A stretch of DNA of 58,442 nt from Bradyrhizobium sp. 132 (GTDB lineage Bacteria > Pseudomonadota > Alphaproteobacteria > Rhizobiales > Xanthobacteraceae): assembly GCF_023074185.1 (NCBI RefSeq), contig NZ_JADPKY010000089.1, positions 1 through 58,442 on the forward strand, in the 5' to 3' direction. This document shows positions 28,221 to 37,410 of the stretch, piece by piece. The position numbers and the translations under genes are program-made. Position 1 is the first letter of the stretch. Every line of letters begins with the position of its first letter. Under the pieces are notes generated by a model that worked only from the letters and a program-made list of their open reading frames with translations, had not been told where the DNA came from and did no database searches.

Positions 28221-28892
28221 CTATTCCTTGAAGCGAAGTTCCATCTCGTCTTCAGCGATGATGCTGTCGTCAAAGCCGGTCGAGCGCAGCACACGAACGG
28301 TGGCACGCTCCGCGGCAGGAAACTGGTTGCGGTCAAGCACGACCTTCGGGCTCTTCTGGCCAACGGCGATCGTTTGCCATGTTTTCTCGCCGTTAGGCCG
28401 TACCTGGATCGTGTAACTGACGCCGGGCTCATCGGGGGCGGCCATGGACATCGATCGCTTCTCGGGATGTCCAGGCGGTCCCGCGCCCATTTCCAATCCT
28501 TGAGTCCCGGCTGAAGCGGCCGCGCTGGCTCCCGGCGGCGAACCGGCCTCGAACGTATCCACCACCTGGCCATCGTGCAGCAATACGAGACGGGCCATGC
28601 CCTCCGTATGCAATATGCTCTGGTCGATCAGCCCCGTCTTCGACGCATGGTCGTCGCTGGGAAGAAGAATGGCCGGCCGCAACCGGTTCAGCTCCCGCCC
28701 ATCCCCCGCTTGCACGACGAGTTCGAACCCGGTGCCCGGGGGCGGCTGGTCGGCGGGCGGAGCTGCACCTGCCGCTGCTGGTTGGCTTGCTGCTGCCGCC
28801 GTGGTGGTCGGATTGACATAGAGGAATTCGCCCGTGCCTGTCCCGATGTCGACTGATCCGACGACGTGAATGAGTTTGCTCTCGTGTGACAT
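28221..28892 (-). CDS. Hypothetical protein with Ala/Pro-rich linker
   Basis: 223 residues from ATG 28892, preceded by AGGAGG. It opens MSHESKLIHVVGSVDIGTGT, has an Ala/Pro linker near 35-55, a section VRLVLLHDGQVVDTFE-like in the middle, and an Ig- or fibronectin-like end (GVSYTIQVRPNGEKTWQTIAV). It reads as two small beta domains. It sits 22 bases upstream of the LodA-like gene in the same operon, so it may be a partner or accessory subunit. No family is recognised. Confidence 0.65.
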   Translation of the reverse strand: MSHESKLIHVVGSVDIGTGTGEFLYVNPTTTAAAASQPAAAGAAPPADQPPPGTGFELVVQAGDGRELNRLRPAILLPSDDHASKTGLIDQSILHTEGMARLVLLHDGQVVDTFEAGSPPGASAAASAGTQGLEMGAGPPGHPEKRSMSMAAPDEPGVSYTIQVRPNGEKTWQTIAVGQKSPKVVLDRNQFPAAERATVRVLRSTGFDDSIIAEDEMELRFKE

Positions 28893-28919
28893 CATTCGCC
28901 TCCTGAGCATCCGCCGGCA

Positions 28920-30311
28920 TCACGCAGTCGGCGGGGCTAACGCCGTATCCTCGTGGACCAGGCGATCGTGAACAGCCTCATAAGTATAGGCCGAGAGCCA
29001 CTGACTGTCGGCATAGGTCATCACATCGTGATGGATGTGGCCCGGCAGTGCCCGCATTTGCACGCCTAGTGCAGGGTCGCCGAAATCGAAGCCCACGAAT
29101 TCTTGCGCCGGTGAGCTGATGAAGCCGCCGTCATAGGGGAAGCTCGTTTCGAGGCCGTCTCGAGGCTGGCCCGTCATCCGAACCGGGTCATAGGGCGGGA
29201 AGCCAGGGTGCCGACGCTGGAATGTGTGGCCAAGTTCGTGCGCGCCGTACCAATCAGCGAAACTCGGGTCGCTATCGCCCGTCCAGCCGTTAGGCACGCC
29301 GCACGGGCCGCATGCCACCGCCCCGAAGATGCTGGTCGCCTCATCGTAAAGGGCGCTGCCACGCATGAAGCTGTTGCCTGCCTCATTGTCGACCAAGCCA
29401 TAATAATGGGTCCGCGGATCCGTACCCGAAGAAATCTCTCTCGCGCGCAGAGCCGACAATTGAGCGTTGACCAGAATTGACTGATTGCTCGGGAACTGCC
29501 TGTCCGGAGGTGGTAGTGGTCTCAAGCGGTCGCCGTCGATTACGATCTGCGACCACTCCAGAGCGGGGACCGGGTAGGCCCTCAGCAGATAGGACCGAAG
29601 GTAGTCGAAATGGAAGGCGTCAGGTGTGATGGTCGCAGTCGGGTCGCGCACGCTGCGATAGCGAAGCCCGATCGCCCGGATGCGCAATGGCGGCGCCGCG
29701 ACGAAAGAAACAGTCCTCGCCTGCTGCGCTGCGAGCGGCAGCTTCTCCCCTCCCGGCACATTGATGCGATTGAGGCTTAGTTCGATCGTGCCGACGCTGA
29801 GCGCGTCAGCGGGAAGCAGAAAGTTAAGGCTCTCGGCAAAATCGAAGCGTTGTCCATTAAGATCGGGCGTGCGCGCCTGATCGAGCCTTACTCTGTTCAT
29901 CGCCGCGAGATAGAAGGCGCCGCTACTAGCGCGTCGCCACGTGATCTCGCCGGTCACAAGCGTCGACGCAGCAACCGCAGCGGGATCGAGATAGACACGT
30001 ACGACCGTGGGCTTGCCGGCAATGAGGCGAACACGGTTGTCGAGCGCCTGAACGGCTTGCACGATCTCGATGCCGCGCACGCCGACGTTTGCCGCTGCAC
30101 CAATTCCCGCTGCAGCCAAATCTGCCGTCGCCAATCGCGCTCGGCGCGGCCTCCTGATGGTTGGCTGTTCGTAGGGCGAGGGTACCTCAGGCTCATATTC
30201 CGCCGTCGCCCTGCTGCTGGTGCGGCGCGGCGCATCCGCCCCCGACTTTCCCGGCCGTCGCGCGCGTGGTCTTGTTGTCAAGGCGCCCTCCTTCTCTTCT
30301 GCACCAGCCAC
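28920..30311 (-). CDS. Zinc metalloprotease-like protein (HExxHxxxxxH)
   Basis: 463 residues from a GTG at 30311. Residues 355-370 contain AHELGHTFQRRHPG, a metzincin-type zinc site with H358, E359, H362 and H368. Upstream, GIEIVQAVQ...LIAGKPTVVRVYLD (80-109) resembles a domain seen before bacterial M11/M64-like peptidases. The first 65 residues are basic and Pro-rich, with no signal peptide. In QHNDH-type systems a dedicated protease trims the quinone subunit (there a subtilisin, QhpE). A comparable role here is a guess based on position between the two quinone gene sets. The next gene starts 27 bases after its stop. Confidence 0.75.
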   Translation of the reverse strand: MAGAEEKEGALTTRPRARRPGKSGADAPRRTSSRATAEYEPEVPSPYEQPTIRRPRRARLATADLAAAGIGAAANVGVRGIEIVQAVQALDNRVRLIAGKPTVVRVYLDPAAVAASTLVTGEITWRRASSGAFYLAAMNRVRLDQARTPDLNGQRFDFAESLNFLLPADALSVGTIELSLNRINVPGGEKLPLAAQQARTVSFVAAPPLRIRAIGLRYRSVRDPTATITPDAFHFDYLRSYLLRAYPVPALEWSQIVIDGDRLRPLPPPDRQFPSNQSILVNAQLSALRAREISSGTDPRTHYYGLVDNEAGNSFMRGSALYDEATSIFGAVACGPCGVPNGWTGDSDPSFADWYGAHELGHTFQRRHPGFPPYDPVRMTGQPRDGLETSFPYDGGFISSPAQEFVGFDFGDPALGVQMRALPGHIHHDVMTYADSQWLSAYTYEAVHDRLVHEDTALAPPTA

Positions 30312-30355
30312 ACCTTGTATTGCGCGTGGAGCTCCGCGATGTTCCTTCGCTTTGG

Positions 30356-31198
30356 TCAGCGCGGCTCGATAATGAAATGATCACGCGTTACACGCTGTGC
30401 TGAATTGCCGATCGTTTCACAGGCCTGATGCCATTCGGCGAATATTTCGGCACTGAGCGGCAGCGGATGCTCGTCGGGCTGAAACGTCGTCCCGAGTGGA
30501 TAAAGCCCGCCGGGCGTTTTTTTCATTTCGATGTGGTTGCCGAGCACGAGCGAAACCGGATGTCCGGATGCGAACGTTGCGAGGCGTGCCGCGCTGCGCC
30601 GATAGGCCGCCCAGTCGGCAACAGTCAGCAGGCCGGGGTAAAGCGTATCCCCGGTCAGCAAGGCCTGGATGCGGGGATCATAGACGGCGATGTGATCGGA
30701 AACGTGACCGGGAAGGGGCAACACGACCAGCGCGCGGCCGCCGAGGTCGAAGGTGGATTGTCCTTCCGGCCAAGCGGGTAGATTGAACGCCTGCTGAACC
30801 GCATCAACGCCGCGGCCGATGATCCTTGTCTGCGGCCGCCCGGCAAACTGCCCGTCCCAGAACACATGATCGCCGTGGCCATGTGTATGCGCGATGACAA
30901 GCTCGCTGATGGCGCGGTTTGCTTCTGCACGTCGCGACAGCAGCTTATCGACGGCCTCGCGGATCGGCAGGATCTTCTGCGGATCGCCGTCATCGGGACG
31001 GGCCCCAGTATCGAACAGCACGGCCTTCTCGCTGCCCATCAGGAGGTACATGAATGGTGCTTCGAAACTGAAACATTTGCTCTGCCGCAGTACATAAGTG
31101 TCGTCATCGACCGACACGACTTGCAGCGGGGGGGCGGTACTCGCCGCGCAATCGGCGGATCCGTGGATCCAGTTCACATCATCGAGGCGCATGGACAC
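30356..31198 (-). CDS. MBL-fold metallo-hydrolase
   Basis: 280 residues. HTHGHGDH at 104-111 gives the metallo-beta-lactamase motif H106-x-H108-x-D110-H111; LPLPGHVSDHIAVYD, LLTGDTLYPG and LGNHIEMKK supply the later metal ligands. The start is GTG 31198 or ATG 31192, both behind AAGG. The gene starts nine bases after the stop of the upstream gene. The fold covers thioesterases, glyoxalase II-like enzymes and many others. In an operon that makes aldehydes from amines, a thioester or adduct hydrolase is possible, but nothing in the sequence decides it. Confidence 0.82.
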   Translation of the reverse strand: MSMRLDDVNWIHGSADCAASTAPPLQVVSVDDDTYVLRQSKCFSFEAPFMYLLMGSEKAVLFDTGARPDDGDPQKILPIREAVDKLLSRRAEANRAISELVIAHTHGHGDHVFWDGQFAGRPQTRIIGRGVDAVQQAFNLPAWPEGQSTFDLGGRALVVLPLPGHVSDHIAVYDPRIQALLTGDTLYPGLLTVADWAAYRRSAARLATFASGHPVSLVLGNHIEMKKTPGGLYPLGTTFQPDEHPLPLSAEIFAEWHQACETIGNSAQRVTRDHFIIEPR

Positions 31199-31207
31199 GG
31201 CCTTGCC

Positions 31208-32332
31208 TCAGAGCCGTCCGCGTCGGCCGCCAGCCGAAAGCACGGCGCTTACTGAAAGAGGACCGCCGGCACCGGCACCGCCGGCGGGGCCCGCTGAATC
31301 CCCGGCGCAGCCGTGCACCGGCGTTGCGGTGCTCTGGCCAATACGCGTCGCCAGCGCCCGGATCGTCATTTGAATCCGGTCGGCGATTTGGCCGCCGAAC
31401 TGGATATTGTGCCCGTCAATCAGCACGTCGCCGAGCACGTAACCGCGGTCGCTAGGTACTTCGAGGACGGCCCTGACGGGACGCTGGGGCGTGCCGCGCG
31501 TGTATTTCCAGAACCCGGCAGGGTCGCTGCCATCGGGAGTTTCCCACTCCTGCGTATCCAGACCACCGAAGTAGATGCCGACCGGATTGGCGACGGTGAC
31601 GTCTGCCTTGTTGCGGGCGTGAAAGTTCACACGGGCGCCGATGAACGGGTCGCTGTGCCGTTGCGCAGCGCCGTATCGGCCGCACTGAATCAGTTCGAGG
31701 GAGTCGACCATCGGCGTGCCATCCGGCCGCAGCCGCGTGATCGTAGCGGCGCCCGCGATTTCGATTTCGGCACTCAGCGTGTTGTTTCTCTGCACGAGGT
31801 GCATCGCCCCGTTGGCGGTCGAATTGTTGAACCGGTTGCGCGGGATATAGGTGCCCGACGGGCTGAAAAGGTCACCGTGAGTTACTGAAGCTTCGACATG
31901 CTGCTTGTAGAGCGCGAGCGTCTTCTCCGGATCGGTCGCGGCGAGAAAGCGCCAGTACTCCGGACCCTCGCAGGTGAATGTGACCCGGGTGATCTTGTTC
32001 GTGCCGGATTGCCGGGTCACGCTCCATTCGCAGTACTCGTCCTGAACGTCGCGCGAGGCATCGGAGTTGCGCCAGCGTTCCACGTCGGAGCCGCTGCTGA
32101 TCTGTACGATACGGGGAAATGCCGTCCATTTCACGTCCTCGAATCCCGTGTCAGATGCCGACTCGACCTTGGCGGCATTGAAGAATTGTGCCCGAGGCGA
32201 GTCGAATGGATCGCCCACAGTGCCGTCATGGGCGAAGTCCATCGCGTCGGATATGAACTGATGCCAGGCATCGCGCTGTGCCGCACCGAAATCGTCGACA
32301 AAACCAGGTGGGTCAAAACGTTGCAGTGCCAT
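31208..32332 (-). CDS. Hypothetical protein of the quinone cluster
   Basis: 374 residues from ATG 32332, preceded by GGGAGGTGAAC; a GTG six bases earlier is less favoured. Landmarks are FNAAKVESASDTGFEDVKWT, EYCEWSVTRQSG, then IYFGGLDTQEWETPDGSDP and GYVLGDVLIDGHNIQFGGQI. The C-terminal 35 residues are Ala/Gly/Pro-rich and probably disordered. It has no signal peptide and no family I recognise. It is tightly packed (9 and 40 bases to its neighbours), which argues for a role in the same pathway. Confidence 0.7.
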   Translation of the reverse strand: MALQRFDPPGFVDDFGAAQRDAWHQFISDAMDFAHDGTVGDPFDSPRAQFFNAAKVESASDTGFEDVKWTAFPRIVQISSGSDVERWRNSDASRDVQDEYCEWSVTRQSGTNKITRVTFTCEGPEYWRFLAATDPEKTLALYKQHVEASVTHGDLFSPSGTYIPRNRFNNSTANGAMHLVQRNNTLSAEIEIAGAATITRLRPDGTPMVDSLELIQCGRYGAAQRHSDPFIGARVNFHARNKADVTVANPVGIYFGGLDTQEWETPDGSDPAGFWKYTRGTPQRPVRAVLEVPSDRGYVLGDVLIDGHNIQFGGQIADRIQMTIRALATRIGQSTATPVHGCAGDSAGPAGGAGAGGPLSVSAVLSAGGRRGRL

Positions 32333-32372
32333 GTTCACCTCCCTGACTCGCTACGCGATAAGGCTCGCAGCC

Positions 32373-33992
32373 TCATCGCTCCACCACTTCACCATCCTTG
32401 GTTAGTGCCAAGGGCGGCGCGTTTTCGTTGATGTTGCTGAAGGGCAACGACAGGTCGAACTCGGCGATCCGGCGTTTGCGGAAAGCGCGTCTGCGCCAAT
32501 CGGCGAGACGCATGAAGTCGAGAACGCCCTGCGATGTCATGAGACGTGCGCGCACTTTGGCGACGAAAGCGTCCAGTTCCGCGCCAGCTCGCGCGCGCAA
32601 AGCGCTCTCGTCGAGCGCCAAGTAGGTGGCGGCAATACTTTCCGGTGCCTCCGGGGGCAGATGGGCCGCGGCGTTGTTGATGTTCTTGCGCGTTTCGGCT
32701 TCGATCCGAGCAGCTTGCGTTCTTCCAGCGGGGACGTAGTTCAGAAGACTGGCACGGGCGGCCGAGTCGATCGGATTCCATGCATCCACCATGAGCAGCG
32801 CGAGAGCAAAGCCGAAGGAAAGGATGCCGCGCCGCGTGAGTTCGCCCACCACCACGCAGTCCTCTAGCGCGCGTTCCGGAACTAGCCACGCGAAGGAGGC
32901 GTCGCCGTCCTGCTTGAAGCCGCTCGCCAAGTGCTTCAGAGCGAGCCCAAGCGCTGCGACAGCGCTTTCGTAGTCCGGTCGGCCCACCTGAAACGATTGA
33001 CCTAGGCCGGATATCTCGAGCCCGAGTTGGTTGACGATGCTCTCGACGTCGAAAAAGAAAGTTGCTGGCAATCCGAACGTGGGCTTGCTCCCACGGCTTC
33101 GTTCTTCGCTGGTGACAATGTTGATGGATGTGGTCGCAAGCAGATGACGCAACAGCTCCCGGGGCGCCGCGACGCCGTCCGGATCGCCGAGCTGGCGATC
33201 GAGGCGCGCGCGGGTCCAGCGTTGAATGGCCGGGCGTACCACCCGCCGCTCTAGGATATCCGCGCTCTCGCGTGCGGCGAAAAGCGGATCGGTTCTCAGC
33301 GGGTGATTGGGCGGAAAGGACTCGATCGGGATTTCCTGCGCCGTGCTGTTCCAGTGCAGCCAGGGCAGGCGCAGCTCCTTCATGACCAGCGTGCCATTTA
33401 CGTGGCTATCGAATGGTCCTTTGCCCCGCGCCGCTGGATCGAACGCGTGCAATGATGAGCCTTCCCACAACCATGCAGATCCGGCACGCTCGTAGAAATG
33501 AAACACCTTGTTGCGGCCATCCCAGCCAGCAACCTGCAGAAAAGCGGTTGGATCGTCCGCAGGCGGTCGCGTGCTAATCAGCACCGTTGGTCCATTGGCG
33601 GGACGGCCTCGCGTGACGACGTAGCGGACACCCCTCGGGAGCATCGCGCTGGAATTGTTGAATGGAATTTGGCCGGCTTCCGCGACGACGAAGACCATCT
33701 GCTCAGGAACGCCTTCGGGCGCGCCATTCGACTCGTTCAGGACGGCGATAAGTTCGGTAGCGGTCCTTGGGAATCGCTCCCGAGCCAGTACGAGGTCGAA
33801 GAAAGGATCGCCTAGGGACGCGCGATCCTGATCTGTCATTGGGCGGCCACCATCGGGATCTATCCCGACCACTCTCGCACGAAGGCTTGATAAATTTGCC
33901 TCCGCCCCGCTGGAAGGAAAATCCAGCCCGGCCGCCGTCGGCGACAGAGGGTGGGTGCGTGTCGGATTAAAAGGATCTTGGCCGAGACCCAT
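32373..33992 (-). CDS. Large hypothetical protein of the quinone cluster
   Basis: 539 residues from ATG 33992, chosen because GGGAGG lies six bases upstream. The N-terminus (MGLGQDPFNPTRTHPLSPTA) is polar. The middle contains GTLVMKELRLPWLHWNST and FGLPATFFFDVES; the C-terminal part is helical. There is no signal peptide or membrane segment. I do not recognise a family. It opens the downstream part of the operon after a 219-base AT-rich gap that may hold a promoter. Confidence 0.7.
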   Translation of the reverse strand: MGLGQDPFNPTRTHPLSPTAAGLDFPSSGAEANLSSLRARVVGIDPDGGRPMTDQDRASLGDPFFDLVLARERFPRTATELIAVLNESNGAPEGVPEQMVFVVAEAGQIPFNNSSAMLPRGVRYVVTRGRPANGPTVLISTRPPADDPTAFLQVAGWDGRNKVFHFYERAGSAWLWEGSSLHAFDPAARGKGPFDSHVNGTLVMKELRLPWLHWNSTAQEIPIESFPPNHPLRTDPLFAARESADILERRVVRPAIQRWTRARLDRQLGDPDGVAAPRELLRHLLATTSINIVTSEERSRGSKPTFGLPATFFFDVESIVNQLGLEISGLGQSFQVGRPDYESAVAALGLALKHLASGFKQDGDASFAWLVPERALEDCVVVGELTRRGILSFGFALALLMVDAWNPIDSAARASLLNYVPAGRTQAARIEAETRKNINNAAAHLPPEAPESIAATYLALDESALRARAGAELDAFVAKVRARLMTSQGVLDFMRLADWRRRAFRKRRIAEFDLSLPFSNINENAPPLALTKDGEVVER

Positions 33993-34211
33993 GGAGAGCC
34001 TCCCTTCCGACGCCTCAAATACGTGGACAACCAATCAATCGATCTTAATATGCAGCATTATTGCTCAATCTAATATAGTAGTGACTATCTCCTAACCCCT
34101 CGGGTTGCGCAACAAGTTTTTGCTGATTGCTGCCGCACCGGATGTCGCAGAGAACCGCTTGCCATCCGGCAGTTCGGACAATAGAGAACCTCGCTCTCGC
34201 GACGTTCTCTA

Positions 34212-35696
34212 TCATGACGCGTCCGTCGCACTATTGTCGACGAGCAGCCCGCGTTGCCAGAACCACTGTAGCAGCTCCAGAGCCGTCCCCTCAGGCAGTG
34301 AATCCGCTTGCCAGCCGTCGAAGAGCGACGCAGCTGTAACGCCGGAGATGGCGCGCGCCAGGAGGCTGCCAATACTCCGTCCGGCAAGGAACGCTACCGG
34401 CCGATCTAGGTCAGGATGTACAAGGGCCGGCGCGAGTGCGATTACATCGCTGTCGATGACAGCGACGTCTTCAAGCCGCGCTCGAGGGCTCAATCGCAGC
34501 CCGGTCTCAGGCAGCAAGCTGTCGATGGGGATTGGCGATGGCAGCTTGTGCTCTGGAGGTGCGCCCTGTTCGCAATAGCGCGACCAGAACGGCGATCGAT
34601 AGGTGATTGCTTGTTCGCGATACAGACCGTGACACATCGCGCCGTCTCGACGAGAGGATTCGCCCTGGCGCTCCGCATGAAACGCCACTGCGATGTCACG
34701 GCGCTCAGGATGGACTATGAGTGTGTTGACGACGATCGCCGATTGCTGACCGTCCACAAGTGCGCGCTGAATGCCTTGCGATGACAGGGGGTCCAGCGAG
34801 AGCGCGGCTTCGCCGGCGGCAATAATATCCTCAAAGCCGGGCGCCCGCGCGATACGGATCGCGGAGGCGTCGCAGGCCGTAACGGACGACGCCAGCGCAC
34901 CTTCCCAACGCGACGAACTGCCACCGACTGCCTCGAGAAATGCGGCGGTCGGCTCGACGCCCGCAGCCCGCAGGCTCCGCGGATCGACGAACACGGCGGC
35001 GTAGTGGGCGCCGTCGGCGAAGCTGGCCGACCAGAGCCAGCTTTCGGCGGTTGCTTCGATTGTTGTCATGCCGGGCGGGGCAGGCTGGCCTCGCCAACGC
35101 GCGCACAGCGCCAGGGTCGCGGGCGAGAGCCTGCGCCGTCGACTGCCGGTCAGGGCCTTGCGCCCACTTGCATCGATAACATGCGCGGCACAAAGCGAAA
35201 CCGTCGTCTGGCTCGTGGTGACGGGGAGCAGCCACGTACCACCGATTTTCTGCGGCTGACTTGCGACAGCAGGCGTCAGTAGCCGCACGCCCCGTCGGCG
35301 CGCAGCATCCATCAGGCAGGCATCGAAGCGCGCGCGGTCGATCAGGAAAGTGATCTCTGCGTGGCCAGCGCGATTCACTTCGCGGCCGCCCCAGCTGACG
35401 GTGGCGGCATGCGAGGGCAAGCAGTGGGCATGCGCCAGCGCGGTACCGAGCCCCAGTGCGTCGAGTATTTTCCACGCGCCTGGAGTAAGCGATTCCCAGC
35501 GGCGATTCCCGTGTAGTGGCGAGGGCGCCACGAGGCACACGTCGCGGCCAAGATCGACGAGCCGCAGTGCCGCGGCGAGGCCTGCGGGCCCGGCCCCGAC
35601 GACGCAAACATCGCAGCGGATCGTATCGTCGGCTATCCCACAGCGACCTCCGACGGTCGTGGTCCCGTGACGAACAAGTCCGAATGTTTGCTCCAT
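34212..35696 (-). CDS. QhpG/LodB-type FAD monooxygenase
   Basis: About 494 residues. CDVCVVGAGPAGLAAALRL holds the FAD GxGxxG loop, VIDASGR the second motif, and LSLDPLSSQGIQRAL the DPxxSQG motif shared with the LodB-like protein of this cluster. QhpG, the homologue in quinohemoprotein amine dehydrogenase operons, hydroxylates the Trp of the CTQ subunit. I take ATG 35696 as the start, overlapping the radical-SAM gene by about 60 bases, but the true start may lie nearer the FAD loop. At 494 residues it is longer than the LodB-like protein. It follows the radical-SAM gene directly, as a maturation partner would. Confidence 0.82.
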   Translation of the reverse strand: MEQTFGLVRHGTTTVGGRCGIADDTIRCDVCVVGAGPAGLAAALRLVDLGRDVCLVAPSPLHGNRRWESLTPGAWKILDALGLGTALAHAHCLPSHAATVSWGGREVNRAGHAEITFLIDRARFDACLMDAARRRGVRLLTPAVASQPQKIGGTWLLPVTTSQTTVSLCAAHVIDASGRKALTGSRRRRLSPATLALCARWRGQPAPPGMTTIEATAESWLWSASFADGAHYAAVFVDPRSLRAAGVEPTAAFLEAVGGSSSRWEGALASSVTACDASAIRIARAPGFEDIIAAGEAALSLDPLSSQGIQRALVDGQQSAIVVNTLIVHPERRDIAVAFHAERQGESSRRDGAMCHGLYREQAITYRSPFWSRYCEQGAPPEHKLPSPIPIDSLLPETGLRLSPRARLEDVAVIDSDVIALAPALVHPDLDRPVAFLAGRSIGSLLARAISGVTAASLFDGWQADSLPEGTALELLQWFWQRGLLVDNSATDAS

Positions 35697-36988
35697 AGCC
35701 GAACATAGGCCTGCAGGCAGTAGTGCAGCCAACCACGGATATAGTCACAAGCCGGACGGCCGCGGGCGATGACCTCGTGGTGGCAGCCGCCGCCGCAGAG
35801 GTAGCGCGCCCAGCAATTGCGGCACGGGCTTTGTGCATCGACATGGCGTTCGGCCAGCCAGCCGCGCTGACGGTCACTCTCGATTCCGCTCTCGATCGCG
35901 CCCAGCCGGCCGATTTCGTCGTTAACGAAACGATGGCAGGCGAACAATCCACCCTCCGCGGAGACGCCAAGATAGGGCCCGCCGGCGCCGCAGGGATAGG
36001 GACGATGGGTGCCCCGATGGATTTCGGCCAGCGCCGTTGCCATGTTGGCGAAGGGATAGAGCCGGCCGCTGGCGATGGCTTCCTCAAATGCCCGACCGCA
36101 ATCGATCATCTGTCGGAGCATCTCCATCATGTCGTCCCGGACCATCTCGCCACGGCCGGACGGCGAAGCAAGCATCGGTGAGAAGCCGACGCTGTGGAAA
36201 CCCATGCCGATCAGACCGTCGAGCGTCTCCCTCAGGCGCAGGTTAGCGGGCGTGACCGTGACGCGCGCCGTGACCTGCATGCGCCGCTGCATTGCGAGCA
36301 GCGGCGCGACGCGAGCGACGATGCGCTCGAAGGTACCTCTGCCAGCTTTGGTCGGGCGTTGCTGATCATGTACCTTGCCGAGGCCATCCAGGCTGATTGT
36401 TACGGCGAAGCCGTGCTGCTCGAAGAAGGCACCGTCCTCGGGAGTCAGCAGTGTTCCATTGGTCGTGATGGAGAAGCCAACATCGGCTCCTGTGGCCTGC
36501 GACCGCCGTAGCGCGTGTTGCGTGGCTGCGACAATGACCTCGCGATTGGCCAGCGGCTCGCCGCCGAGGAAAGCGAGGTTGACGCGCTCGCCGGCCCGGA
36601 CGCTCTCGAATAGCCTCTCGACCGAGGCAAGTGCGGTATCCAGATCCATGCTGCGCGCCGGACTACCGAATTCGCCGCCTTGGGCGTAGCAGTAGGTGCA
36701 GCCAAGATTGCATTTTTGCGCCACCGCGAGCGACAGCGCACGCGTCGGAAATGACGCAGGCGGTGTGGCTTCGATGTACGGAGGCGCATCGAGACCGAAT
36801 TCGACCAGGAGGCGGTCAAGGCGAGTTGCGTCGGAAACCCCGAGGGCGGCCTGGACACGTGACGCGTCGTCGTCGAGCAAGCCATATACGCGCGAGCCGT
36901 TTGTGAGGAACAGATGCGCCGCGCCATCAACATCGAAGAGGTGGGCCCGACGATCCACCGGATACGAAGCTAGGGGCAGGGGGCTCAC
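35633..36988 (-). CDS. qhpD-like: Radical SAM/SPASM peptide maturase, QhpD/PeaB type
   Basis: 451 residues from GTG 36988, whose first bases overlap the stop of the preceding gene as GTGA; this coupling decides the start. C93-N-L-G-C97-T-Y-C100 binds the SAM-cleaving iron-sulfur cluster. The C-terminal SPASM region is Cys-rich: PCGAGGPYLGVS, FACHRF, PCRNCWARYLCGGGCHHEV and a final CDYIRGWLHYC. QhpD forms Cys-to-Asp/Glu thioether bridges inside the small CTQ subunit of quinohemoprotein amine dehydrogenase. The gene directly preceding this one encodes a peptide with the matching Cys/Asp/Trp pattern. The alternative, an anaerobic sulfatase maturase, is unlikely because no sulfatase is nearby. 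Confidence 0.88.
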   Translation of the reverse strand: MSPLPLASYPVDRRAHLFDVDGAAHLFLTNGSRVYGLLDDDASRVQAALGVSDATRLDRLLVEFGLDAPPYIEATPPASFPTRALSLAVAQKCNLGCTYCYAQGGEFGSPARSMDLDTALASVERLFESVRAGERVNLAFLGGEPLANREVIVAATQHALRRSQATGADVGFSITTNGTLLTPEDGAFFEQHGFAVTISLDGLGKVHDQQRPTKAGRGTFERIVARVAPLLAMQRRMQVTARVTVTPANLRLRETLDGLIGMGFHSVGFSPMLASPSGRGEMVRDDMMEMLRQMIDCGRAFEEAIASGRLYPFANMATALAEIHRGTHRPYPCGAGGPYLGVSAEGGLFACHRFVNDEIGRLGAIESGIESDRQRGWLAERHVDAQSPCRNCWARYLCGGGCHHEVIARGRPACDYIRGWLHYCLQAYVRLWSKHSDLFVTGPRPSEVAVG

Positions 36989-37410
36989 GACTCGTCCTTC
37001 CCGCCGACGATAAACTTCAACGAGCCTTCCCAATCTCGATACAATTCCTCATAGGTCACGAGGTCGTTGCGCCGGATTGAGTATTGAGGCGGGGTTGCTG
37101 GCGTTCGGCCGCGGTGCTGCCAGTTGTGCCCGTTCATCTTCCCGTCGGCTCCGACCTGTGCGTTGACCAGGTCCGGCCTGCTGGCGGCCCAGTAGTAACA
37201 GCCGCACTCAAGGAAGTCAGCCGACCAGGGCGAGCACAAGCCCTGCGTTAGATCGCCGGGCGCTGCGATGTCACGTGACAAAGCGGGCCCAGTCTCCTGC
37301 TGACCCGCACTGTTGGTCCGCCGCTCGAAGATCGAGCGAACTTCGAGGTCAATCTCGAGCTGCTGGTTGCTTGCGTTATTGACAAACACGCGGCGCACGC
37401 TGACCGGCAT
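36985..37410 (-). CDS. qhpC-like: QhpC-like quinone-cofactor peptide protein
   Basis: 141 residues from ATG 37410 (MPVSVRRVFVNNASNQQLEI...). The key segment at 59-74 is CSPWSADFLECGCYYW, followed by AASRPD ending in D80. In the QHNDH gamma subunit (Pseudomonas numbering from memory) Cys27 bridges Asp33, Cys41 bridges Asp49, and Cys37 with Trp43 makes CTQ. Here C59-x5-D65, C69, C71, W74 and D80 fall in the same order; C59-D65, C59-C69 and W74-D80 have identical spacing, with two residues fewer around the second Cys pair. There is no equivalent of the first bridge (Cys7-Glu16). The C-terminus ends YEELYRDWEGSLKF, again like QhpC's late DW motif. It is coupled to the radical-SAM gene by GTGA. 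It overlaps the preceding frame by 35 bases and might be its continuation. Confidence 0.75.
   Translation of the reverse strand: MPVSVRRVFVNNASNQQLEIDLEVRSIFERRTNSAGQQETGPALSRDIAAPGDLTQGLCSPWSADFLECGCYYWAASRPDLVNAQVGADGKMNGHNWQHRGRTPATPPQYSIRRNDLVTYEELYRDWEGSLKFIVGGKDES

Noticed and set aside
28199..28573. 125-codon N-terminal extension of the LodA-like protein
   Set aside because: It is an out-of-frame reading of the upstream gene; the ATG at 28198 gives the typical LodA N-terminus.
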